Source of the DNA: Asaia bogorensis NBRC 16594
GTDB taxonomy: Bacteria > Pseudomonadota > Alphaproteobacteria > Acetobacterales > Acetobacteraceae
Assembly: GCF_001547995.1 (NCBI RefSeq)
Contig: NZ_AP014690.1
Coordinates: 2,787,001-2,851,000, forward strand
DNA length: 64,000 bases
Direction of reading: 5' to 3'
In this document: one piece after another, positions 8,384 through 15,416 of the stretch
Layout: every line of letters starts with the position of its first letter
Position numbering within the stretch: the first letter of the stretch is position 1
The notes under the pieces: generated by a model
Seen by the model: the letters and a program-made list of their open reading frames with translations, nothing else
Told to the model about the DNA's origin: nothing
Databases searched by the model: none
Made by a program: the position numbers and the translations under genes

Positions 8384-9430
8384 TCAGCTCAGGAGGCGAC
8401 CGATCACACGGGCCGTGTAATCCACCACAGGCACGATCCGCCCATAGTTGAGCCGTGTCGGGCCAATCACCCCGATGGCGCCGACAATGCGATTCGTTTC
8501 GTTGCGCGCCGGTGCCACGACCATCGATACGCCCGACATGCCAAAAAACCCGCTCTCGGCACCGATATAGATCCGTACACCATCCGATTCCTGCGCCAGC
8601 TGAAGCAGGCGCAGCATCGTTTCCTGCGCTTCCAGACGCTCAAAGAGCATCTGGATGGTCGTGAGTTTCTCGATTTCGGTGATGTCGGTCAGCAGATTGC
8701 CCTGCCCGCGCAGATAGAGCGTGCCATGCTGCTCATCCCACATCGCAAGACCACTCTCGATCACGCTGGTCGCCAGCACATCCAGATCAGAGCGGTTCTG
8801 CTGTAAATTCTCCGAGACGCGCTGGCGCAAGGCACTCAGTGTTACATCGCCAAGCAGGGAGTTGAGATAATTGCCCGCCTCGACAAGGGCTGACGGCGGC
8901 AGACCCGGTGGCGTTTCAATCACGCGGTTCTCGACCTGACCATCGGCGGCCACAAGGATCACCAGAGCCTTGCCCGGCCCGAGCGCGACAAATTCGATAT
9001 GCTTGAGGGCGCCATCGCCCTTGGGAGCCAGAACCAGACCGGCTGCGGCCGAAAGCCCTGAAAGCATGGAGGAGGCCTCAGCCAGTGTCTCCTGCATGGA
9101 TCGCCCCTTGAGCGCCAGACGCCCGGCAATCTGGGCGCGCTCCAGTTCATCGAGCGCACCGAACTGCAACAGGCCGTCCACGAACAGTCGCACGCCTTTC
9201 TCGGTGGGCAGGCGACCCGCCGAGACATGGGGGCTGAACAGCAATCCGGCCTGGGTCAGTTCCGCCATGACATTGCGTATTGTCGCGGGAGAGAGCGAGG
9301 GCGTCAGGCGCTGGGCAAGCGTCTTGCTGGCCACGGGATCACCCGTCTCCATGTATTGCTCGACAATCTCGCGCAGCACATTCGCCGACCGGGCATCCAT
9401 GCCACCCGGCAGGTTTGAAAGATCGATCAT
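8384..9430 (-). CDS. hrcA: Heat-inducible transcription repressor HrcA
   Basis: HrcA, 348 residues from ATG 9430. It has an N-terminal winged-helix DNA-binding region (TLAQRLTPSLSPATIRNVMAEL), a GRLPTEKG segment, then the GAF-like domain and C-terminal YGRIVPVVDYTARVIGRLL. HrcA with GroEL represses heat-shock operons through CIRCE operators. ATG 9430 is preceded by AAGGGG at suitable spacing, so it is preferred over a GTG 14 codons upstream. No CIRCE element (TTAGCACTC-N9-GAGTGCTAA) is visible next to the gene, and grpE, often adjacent, is not in the window. Confidence 0.93.
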   Translation of the reverse strand: MIDLSNLPGGMDARSANVLREIVEQYMETGDPVASKTLAQRLTPSLSPATIRNVMAELTQAGLLFSPHVSAGRLPTEKGVRLFVDGLLQFGALDELERAQIAGRLALKGRSMQETLAEASSMLSGLSAAAGLVLAPKGDGALKHIEFVALGPGKALVILVAADGQVENRVIETPPGLPPSALVEAGNYLNSLLGDVTLSALRQRVSENLQQNRSDLDVLATSVIESGLAMWDEQHGTLYLRGQGNLLTDITEIEKLTTIQMLFERLEAQETMLRLLQLAQESDGVRIYIGAESGFFGMSGVSMVVAPARNETNRIVGAIGVIGPTRLNYGRIVPVVDYTARVIGRLLS

Positions 9431-9532
9431 GCCCTGCCCCTTTTCCCGACGCGCCCGCTGGCTTCCTGTCACTGTCCCGAGCGACTAGACCTGTCACGAC
9501 GTGTCCTGTCCATCCGCTTCGGAGTCGTGCCG

Positions 9533-10321
9533 ATGACCCGCCTTGCAGCCTTATATATCCATCCTGTCAAAAGCCTGCACCGGGTTGATATGACGGCACT
9601 CGAACTCGACCCCTGGGGGCCGCGTGGCGACCGACGCTGGCTCGTGATCGCGCCAGACGGCCGCTTCATGACGCAGCGTCAGCATCCGGCCATGGCACGT
9701 ATCCTGACGGCGCTGAACGGTGAGACACTTCACCTCACTGGTAGCGACGGCTCGGCGCTGAGGATCGATCCGCCTGCCCCTCAGGCACCCGCAATCACAG
9801 TAAGCGTCTGGAAGGACCATGCCATTGCGGCACGGGATGCAGGAGACGAGGCAGCGGCATGGCTGAGCGCTATTCTCGGCACAGCGTGCAGGCTCGTGCA
9901 TATGGCCGACCCGGCCCATGCCAGACCGACCGATTTCGGCAGTGTGAGCTTTGCAGACGGGTTTCCCCTGCTCGTCACCAACACAGCGTCACTCGAGGAC
10001 CTCAACGCCCGTCTAGATCAGCCCGTACCGATGGAGCGTTTCAGGCCCAATATCGTCATCGAGACCGATCAGCCCTGGGCGGAGGATGAATGGCGCTCCA
10101 TCCGGATCGGTACAGTTGAACTCGACCTGGTCAAACCCTGCAGCCGCTGCATCGTCACCACCATCGACCAGGAGAGCGGGACGATTCCTGTTCCGCGCGA
10201 GCCTCTCAAGACCATGACCGGGTTTCGCCACCGTCCCGGTGGGGTCATGTTCGGCCAGAATGCGGTCATCCGCCACGCAGGGACCATCCGACTTGGGGAT
10301 GCGGTTGAACTGATCGACTGA
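9533..10321 (+). CDS. MOSC-domain protein (YcbX/mARC-like)
   Basis: A 262-residue protein with an N-terminal MOSC_N beta-barrel (LAALYIHPVKSLHRV, DRRWLVIAPDG) and a C-terminal MOSC domain (RFRPNIVIET, LVKPCSRC). The C203/C206 pair lies in the segment that contacts the sulfurated molybdenum cofactor in YcbX and mARC proteins. Those enzymes reduce N-hydroxylated compounds. This protein has no ferredoxin domain, so it would need a separate electron donor. GGAG at 9521-9524 favours ATG 9533 over the GTG six bases earlier. It lies between hrcA and rph. Confidence 0.85.
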   Translation: MTRLAALYIHPVKSLHRVDMTALELDPWGPRGDRRWLVIAPDGRFMTQRQHPAMARILTALNGETLHLTGSDGSALRIDPPAPQAPAITVSVWKDHAIAARDAGDEAAAWLSAILGTACRLVHMADPAHARPTDFGSVSFADGFPLLVTNTASLEDLNARLDQPVPMERFRPNIVIETDQPWAEDEWRSIRIGTVELDLVKPCSRCIVTTIDQESGTIPVPREPLKTMTGFRHRPGGVMFGQNAVIRHAGTIRLGDAVELID

Positions 10322-10332
10322 GCGGGTCGGCT

Positions 10333-10350
10333 GGGCACGACGCCGTGCCC
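10333..10350 (+). terminator. Hairpin after the MOSC gene
   Basis: GGGCACG (10333-10339) and CGTGCCC (10344-10350) form a 7-bp stem with a 4-base loop, just after the MOSC stop codon. No T-run follows, so termination would be weak or Rho-assisted. The rest of the gap up to rph at 10547 holds nothing I recognise. Confidence 0.4.
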
Positions 10351-10546
10351 GGTTATCCTGACAATCTGCCCCTGGTCGGAGGACGCGTGCCTTACCCGTT
10401 GCCTTCGGTGATGGCGGTAACGGCAGGGTCCCGGACGGACCTGACCCGCATGGTTCTGCCTTGTCATTCGGCTTTGTCATTCAGGGCCCCAGGCGCTAAA
10501 GCTGCACCCGACCGCATCTCTGCGCTTGAAACGAGGAAAACGCTCC

Positions 10547-11308
10547 ATGTCCAGCACCCGCCCTTCAGGCCGCAAGGCCGACGAGAACCGCGTCGTTTCC
10601 ATCGAGCCGGGCTTTGCCCGCCATGCCGAGGGCTCCGTGCTGATCCGCGTGGGTGGCACCGAGGTTCTTTGTGCAGCCTCGATCGAAAATCGCGTGCCGC
10701 CTTTCCTGCGTGGTCAGGGCCAGGGCTGGATTACCGCGGAATACGGCATGCTGCCGCGCGCGACGCATACCCGTGGCAACCGTGAAGCAGCCAAGGGCAA
10801 GCAGTCGGGCCGTACGCAGGAAATCCAGCGCCTTATCGGCCGCGCCCTGCGCGCCTGTGTGGACCTGCGTGCCCTGGGCGAGATGACCATCACGCTCGAT
10901 TGCGACGTGCTCAATGCCGATGGTGGCACGCGCTGCGCCGCCATTACAGGGGCCTGGGTGGCCCTTGCCATTGCTCTCGACAAGCAGATCAAGGCTGGCG
11001 TGCTCAAGCGCTCGCCCCTGCGTGCGCAGGTGGCTGCGGTCTCCTGCGGTCTGACCGATGCCGGCGCTGTGCTCGATCTCGATTACATTGAAGACAGCTC
11101 AGCTCAGGCCGATACGAATTTCGTTCTGACCAGCGAAGGCGGCATTGTCGAAATTCAGGGCACCGCAGAAGACGCACCGTTCAGCGAGAGCGAATTCGCC
11201 TCGCTGATGGCGCTTGCGAAGCTGGGCACGTCGCGCCTGTTCGATGCCCAGCGCGAGGCGCTTGAGAGCGTGACAAACAGCAGCGCTGCAAACGGAAAAA
11301 CAGCGTGA
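10547..11308 (+). CDS. rph: Ribonuclease PH
   Basis: A 253-residue RNase PH, the phosphate-dependent 3'-5' exonuclease that trims tRNA 3' ends. Recognised segments are the N-terminal [11 protein letters not shown], the phosphate-site [17 protein letters not shown] and [22 protein letters not shown] 10547 follows an AGGA motif by ten bases. An in-frame TTG at 10526 is less likely. The stop codon overlaps the rdgB start by four bases (GTGA), so the two are translationally coupled, as in many alphaproteobacteria. Confidence 0.95.
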   Translation: MSSTRPSGRKADENRVVSIEPGFARHAEGSVLIRVGGTEVLCAASIENRVPPFLRGQGQGWITAEYGMLPRATHTRGNREAAKGKQSGRTQEIQRLIGRALRACVDLRALGEMTITLDCDVLNADGGTRCAAITGAWVALAIALDKQIKAGVLKRSPLRAQVAAVSCGLTDAGAVLDLDYIEDSSAQADTNFVLTSEGGIVEIQGTAEDAPFSESEFASLMALAKLGTSRLFDAQREALESVTNSSAANGKTA

Positions 11309-11952
11309 GCAGCGCGGCGCCTGCCGACATGACCGAGCCCGGCCAACGGGTTCTCAGGCGAGGCGAGCGCGTTGTGCTCGCCAGCCACAACAAGGGCAAG
11401 CTGGCTGAATTCCGGGTTCTGCTGGCCGATAGCGGCATCGAGATCGTCTCGGCAGCCGAACTCTCTTTGCCCGAGCCGGAAGAGACGGCTGACAGTTTTG
11501 AGGGCAATGCCGCCATCAAGGCACTCGCTGCAGCGCGCGCGACGGGGCTGCCTGCCCTGTCTGATGACTCCGGATTCTGCGTCAGCGCCCTTGAAGGGCG
11601 TCCCGGCGTCTATTCAGCCCGCTGGGCCGGCCCGGGCGGTGACATGCAGGTGGCCATGCAGCGCGTTCATGACGAAATGAACGACGCGGCCGATCGCTCG
11701 GCCTCCTTCGTGGCTGTGCTCTGCGTTGCATGGCCGGATGGTGTGACACGCTACGCCGAAGGCCGTTGCGAAGGGGCGGTCTGCTGGCCGCCACGCGGCG
11801 CGCACGGCCATGGTTACGACCCGATTTTCATTCCCGAAGGTGATTGCCGCAGTTTTGCCGAACTCTCGGCGGAAGAAAAGAACGCGACCAGCCATAGAGG
11901 TCGTGCGTTGGCCCGGTTTCTGGAGACCTGCGTCGCACCCGATGGCGACTGA
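11305..11952 (+). CDS. rdgB: XTP/dITP diphosphatase (non-canonical purine NTP pyrophosphatase)
   Basis: A 215-residue HAM1/RdgB-family protein that hydrolyses dITP, XTP and ITP to monophosphates to keep deaminated purines out of nucleic acids. Visible motifs are the substrate-site [11 protein letters not shown], the metal-site [27 protein letters not shown] with the acidic pair, GHGYDPIF and the C-terminal SHRGRAL. GTG 11305 overlaps the rph stop codon. An internal ATG at 11329 is a less likely start. Confidence 0.95.
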   Translation: MSSAAPADMTEPGQRVLRRGERVVLASHNKGKLAEFRVLLADSGIEIVSAAELSLPEPEETADSFEGNAAIKALAAARATGLPALSDDSGFCVSALEGRPGVYSARWAGPGGDMQVAMQRVHDEMNDAADRSASFVAVLCVAWPDGVTRYAEGRCEGAVCWPPRGAHGHGYDPIFIPEGDCRSFAELSAEEKNATSHRGRALARFLETCVAPDGD

Positions 11953-11973
11953 ATTCCAACAGGAGTACCCGTC

Positions 11974-12690
11974 ATGAAGAAAGGCTTGTTCCTTTTTCCG
12001 GCCTGCGCCCTTGCCTCCTTTGTGGCGGCAGCCCATGCGGCGCCCGTTTTTGATCCGACCGGCTTTGACCTGCGTGAAACAAAGGCCTTCAGCATGTCGG
12101 TCCTGCCCGCCACTGCATTAGGGCAGCCCAAGGCCGATGCCCCGTATCGTCTGACGCCGGGCGGCATTGCCCTGAGCAGTGAAGCGCGCAAGCCAACAGC
12201 CTATCACGCACGCCAGCCCCGGACAGAGTTTTCCGAATCCCGTCCCTGGCGTGTGGCTGACGCCGAAGCCATGCTTGATGCGACGATTCATATCGATCGT
12301 TTCCCCAAAAGCGGGAATGTCGTGTTGGCCGAACTGACCGCCGATGAGGATGCGACCCCGATCCTGCGCATTCTGGTTGATGGCGACCGTCTGGTGCTGC
12401 ATGGCCAGGTCGACAATGCGCCAGAGAATGGCGTTGTGCTCGGCACGCTGGACGACACCCACACCGCCCATATCATGCTTCACACACGCCCTGACGGCAT
12501 GATGACAGTAGCGGCCAACGGAACGCCCAGCACATTCCGCCTGTCACCTCAGGCGATGGCAATCCCAGTGATGTTCCGCACCGGCGCCCACGCCATCAAT
12601 GATATTGGCACGACGCCAGACCAGATTGCGGTGACGCTGACAGGGCTGAGCGTTCATCATGGTGCCGCGCAATCAGGCCTTCGCTCGTAG
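11974..12690 (+). CDS. Secreted alginate-lyase-like (PL7 fold) protein, catalytic residues apparently lost
   Basis: A 238-residue protein with a clear signal peptide ending AAHA at residues 19-22. The mature part resembles the concanavalin-like jelly roll of polysaccharide lyase family 7. RTEFSE stands where PL7 has R-(S/T)-E-(L/V)-R, a TPILRILVDGDRLVLHG strand follows, and MFRTGAHAIND aligns in place with the Y-F-K-A-G-x-Y-x-Q motif. The catalytic Q-I-H motif appears as AEL (VVLAELTADED), and the tyrosine of the last motif is absent. I infer a non-catalytic, carbohydrate-binding or cell-surface role. AGGAG at 11961-11965 sets the start. The last 18 bases overlap the convergent LysE gene. Confidence 0.55.
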   Translation: MKKGLFLFPACALASFVAAAHAAPVFDPTGFDLRETKAFSMSVLPATALGQPKADAPYRLTPGGIALSSEARKPTAYHARQPRTEFSESRPWRVADAEAMLDATIHIDRFPKSGNVVLAELTADEDATPILRILVDGDRLVLHGQVDNAPENGVVLGTLDDTHTAHIMLHTRPDGMMTVAANGTPSTFRLSPQAMAIPVMFRTGAHAINDIGTTPDQIAVTLTGLSVHHGAAQSGLRS

Positions 12691-13302
12691 GATCACGATC
12701 CCGAAGGCGACAAACACGATGGCGGTCAGACGATTGAAAGCCCGTCTGACCGGCCGGCGTGACAGAAAACGCGAGAGCGACTGGCCGCCCAGTCCGTAAA
12801 GGGTGAGCCACAACCCGTCCGAAAAAAGATAGGTCACAACCAGTATGCCGAATTGCGGCAGAACAGGCTGATGATGATCAATGAATTGCGGGAAGAAAGC
12901 AGCCGCAAAAAGCAGTAATTTGGGATTGCTGATACCGACCAGAAACCCGGTGCGGTACAGAACCCAGCGGCTCACGGGCGCGGCTTTTCCTGTTTCCGTA
13001 TCTGGCACCTCCGGCGTATCACTCGCACGCCAGGCCTTGATCCCCAGATAGACCAGATAGGCGGCGCCAGCATAACGGATGATGTTGAACAGCCGAGGCA
13101 TGGCCACAAGAACGGCGCCGATACCAATCACTGACAGAACGAGCGCGAGAAGCAACGCGGTAATACAGCCCGCCATGGCGGCAATACTGCGATTGAAGCC
13201 GACCTGAACACTGCGACTGAGCGCATGCATCATATTCGGGCCAGGTGTCGCTGAAATGAAAAATACCGTGACAACGAATAGCCACCAGGTTTGCAGGGTC
13301 AT
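12673..13302 (-). CDS. LysE/RhtB-family amino-acid exporter
   Basis: A 209-residue inner-membrane protein with the LysE-superfamily opening ISATPGPNMMHALSRSVQVG and about six hydrophobic segments. A conserved GISNPKLLLFAAAFFPQF lies in the middle. Proteins of this size export amino acids such as homoserine, threonine or lysine. The frame is open to 13476, but ATG 13302 gives the family length and the first membrane helix. Its 3' end overlaps the secreted-protein gene by 18 bases, tail to tail. Confidence 0.85.
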   Translation of the reverse strand: MTLQTWWLFVVTVFFISATPGPNMMHALSRSVQVGFNRSIAAMAGCITALLLALVLSVIGIGAVLVAMPRLFNIIRYAGAAYLVYLGIKAWRASDTPEVPDTETGKAAPVSRWVLYRTGFLVGISNPKLLLFAAAFFPQFIDHHQPVLPQFGILVVTYLFSDGLWLTLYGLGGQSLSRFLSRRPVRRAFNRLTAIVFVAFGIVILRAKA

Positions 13303-13663
13303 ATGAGGCACCGCGAGGAAAGGGTCACGAATTCCTTTGAAGGATAGCGGATTATATCCTCTCGCAAAGGAGAAAGATGTGCCTGCACAGAGCACTGCTT
13401 TCGCCCTCGATCTCATGAAAAAAATAGCAATTTTTTCGTAGTAACGACGGAAAGCGCATGACCTGAAAAGCATCACTATGCGGCGTAAGTGTTGATATCT
13501 ATATGTAATCTCTCACGATATATCCGCATTGATTACTGGATTTGTCACGATGGATCGCGCTTAGTTCATCGGACTGACAATTGTCGCGCCCATCGATACG
13601 CGCCAATATTGAGTTGGGCTTCATTCAACGGCCTTCACGGCAAACAACAAGAGAGCCAAAATC
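13303..13663. other. AT-rich intergenic region upstream of the bacteriocin-like gene
   Basis: This 361-base gap separates the LysE gene from the double-glycine peptide gene and is less GC-rich than its surroundings. It contains an A/T inverted repeat (GAAAAAA at 13417-13423 against TTTTTTC at 13431-13437) and a 10-bp palindrome GACAATTGTC (13576-13585). Both are candidate regulator or bent-DNA sites. No promoter with good -35 and -10 elements stands out. Small frames here lack ribosome-binding sites. Confidence 0.5.
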
Positions 13664-13975
13664 ATGCGCGAACTGAACTCAACTGAAATTGAAACTGTCA
13701 GCGGAGCCGGTTTCTTCAGCAATTTCGGATTCCAGCTTGGCAGCGCCATCGGCAACATTGTCGATTGGTCCACAAAGGCGATCAGTGGCAAGGCGCCCGT
13801 AGCCAGCGCTGTCGCAGGTGCTTCCAACCTCGGCACGGGCATCGGTGAAATTGTCGACTCGATCGCCTCCAACAGCCTCACCGGCGTGCCGCAGGCTGTC
13901 CAGACAACCGGTCTCGGGATCACCCAGATCGTTGCTACGGCCGTAGCTAACGCACCGGCCAGCAAGCCTGCCTAA
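13664..13975 (+). CDS. Putative double-glycine-leader peptide (bacteriocin/microcin-type precursor)
   Basis: A 103-residue precursor. Residues 1-15 fit a double-glycine leader cut by C39 peptidases: counted back from the expected cut after A15, L4 is -12, E8 is -8, I9 is -7, V12 is -4, G14 is -2 and A15 is -1. The mature part (about 88 residues) lacks cysteine, is nearly uncharged and is rich in Gly, Ala, Ile and Val. It holds an internal repeat, LGSAIGNIVD (25-34) and LGTGIGEIVD (56-65), with a weaker third copy GLGITQIVA (83-91). The repeats carry G-x3-G motifs, as in pore-forming class IIb bacteriocins. The adaptor and C39 transporter genes follow directly. No ORF next to it looks like an immunity protein. 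Confidence 0.75.
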   Translation: MRELNSTEIETVSGAGFFSNFGFQLGSAIGNIVDWSTKAISGKAPVASAVAGASNLGTGIGEIVDSIASNSLTGVPQAVQTTGLGITQIVATAVANAPASKPA

Positions 13976-13984
13976 AGTCTGAGC

Positions 13985-14028
13985 GTTCACTCCCTGCCAG
14001 TCTGAAATGCTGGCAGGGATGAACCTTT
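13985..14028 (+). terminator. Hairpin between the precursor and its export genes (partial terminator)
   Basis: GTTCACTCCCTGCCAG (13985-14000) pairs with CTGGCAGGGATGAAC (14010-14024), leaving one bulged C and a 9-base loop. CTTTTC follows. The stem is strong and the T-run short. It would favour abundant precursor mRNA with reduced read-through into the adaptor and transporter genes, a common arrangement in peptide-export operons. Confidence 0.65.
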
Positions 14029-14075
14029 TCTGAGCCCTCCCGTGTTCCCGATTTTTCTTCCGATTGTCGTCTTTT

Positions 14076-15416
14076 ATGACTTCTGACCTCTTCAGGCGCG
14101 AAGTTCTTGAAGCCCGGCGACAATCCTGGCTCGGGCGGGTTCAGCTTCTCCAACCCCTCTCCTTCCGACTTGTCGCTCTGGCGACAGTCGCCCTGTGCAT
14201 CGCGGCAACGCTCTATGCAGCTTTTGGTGTCTATACACGACGCGTGCATGCGACAGGCTATATGGCCCCACCTACCGGGCTGATCACCATTGCAGTCAAC
14301 ACGACGGGGGTTATCTCGGCACAAAAAGCCAGCGAGGGCCAACATGTTCACAAGGGCGACGTGCTCTATGTGATCAATATTGAAGCGACATCGAGTTCAG
14401 GCCCGACCCAGGCCCGTGTGCTCGATCATCTGCGCGAGCAGGCCGACATCCTGAAAAAACAGAAAGCCCTGAGGCTACAGGACGCACCCATCGAGAAAAC
14501 CTCGATTGCAACGCAGATCCGTTACCTCACGCAGCAGCACGATGAAATCCGGCGTCAGATCGAGAGCGATAACCACGTCTTGCCGATTGTCGAATCGGCG
14601 ATGAAGCGGATGCAGGCTGCCAAGTCACAGCACATCGTAACCGAAACGCAGTTCCAGAATCAGCTCTACACCTACGCACAGCTACTCAGCAGCCATGCCC
14701 AATTTCTGCAGAATATGAGCGGAATCGAGGGGCAGATTGCTGATCTGACCTCAAAGCTGGTGCGCTACGACACCCAGCAGGCGCGTGACCTCAACGACCT
14801 CGACAAGGAGATCGCGCGTATCCAGCAGCAGATCGTCGAGAGCGAAGCCCAGAAATCGAGCGTAGTCATTGCACCCGATGACGGCATCCTGACGGCCATA
14901 CGCAGTAATCTGGGTCAACATGTGCAGGCAGGGCAGACACTGGCCACTCTTCTGCCCACAGGGCACACGCTGGAGGCGATGCTCTTTGTCAACAGTGCCT
15001 CGATCGGGTTCCTGCATGAGGGTGAGCCGGTCCTGCTGCGTTACGATGCCTTCCCCTATCAGCGCTTCGGGCTTTATCGCGGCAAGGTTCTCGAAGTGAC
15101 CCGCGCCCCTGTCTCGATCACTGAAGCCAGTCCTGCCCCCACCGCCGCAGGCAAAGGCACCGGGACTGAACGCGGCTCGGACCCGTCTCTCTATCGCATA
15201 CGGATCCTGCCCGATCAGGATTACGTCAACGCCTATGGAAAACAGATGCCGCTCCAGGCCGGAATGGCCGTGCAGGCCGATATCGCCATCGATACCCGCA
15301 GACTCTATCAGTGGATTTTCGACCCGCTGATCAGTGTCCGTGATGACATCTATATGGTGAGCGGCGGCATGGTGAGTGGCAACGAGGCGACCGGCAACAG
15401 GGTGACGGGGCGATGA
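14076..15416 (+). CDS. HlyD/CvaA-family membrane-fusion (adaptor) protein
   Basis: A 446-residue periplasmic adaptor. One hydrophobic segment near residues 30-52 anchors it in the inner membrane. A lipoyl-like half motif near 75-100 (VISAQKASEGQHVHKGDVLY) and its partner near 270-300 (SVVIAPDDGILTAIRSNLGQ, VQAGQTL) flank a long helical coiled-coil stretch rich in Gln and Glu. It should link the inner-membrane ABC exporter to an outer-membrane TolC-type channel, which is not in the window. ATG 14076 is chosen over TTG 14064. Its stop overlaps the transporter start by four bases (ATGA), so the two are co-translated. Confidence 0.9.
   Translation: MTSDLFRREVLEARRQSWLGRVQLLQPLSFRLVALATVALCIAATLYAAFGVYTRRVHATGYMAPPTGLITIAVNTTGVISAQKASEGQHVHKGDVLYVINIEATSSSGPTQARVLDHLREQADILKKQKALRLQDAPIEKTSIATQIRYLTQQHDEIRRQIESDNHVLPIVESAMKRMQAAKSQHIVTETQFQNQLYTYAQLLSSHAQFLQNMSGIEGQIADLTSKLVRYDTQQARDLNDLDKEIARIQQQIVESEAQKSSVVIAPDDGILTAIRSNLGQHVQAGQTLATLLPTGHTLEAMLFVNSASIGFLHEGEPVLLRYDAFPYQRFGLYRGKVLEVTRAPVSITEASPAPTAAGKGTGTERGSDPSLYRIRILPDQDYVNAYGKQMPLQAGMAVQADIAIDTRRLYQWIFDPLISVRDDIYMVSGGMVSGNEATGNRVTGR

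Noticed and set aside
9431-9532. A CIRCE operator expected near hrcA
   Set aside because: No TTAGCACTC-N9-GAGTGCTAA-like inverted repeat is present in the gap between hrcA and the MOSC gene.
13489-13686. A 65-codon frame that might encode a second bacteriocin peptide
   Set aside because: It has no double-glycine leader, no ribosome-binding site, and runs into the real precursor in another frame.
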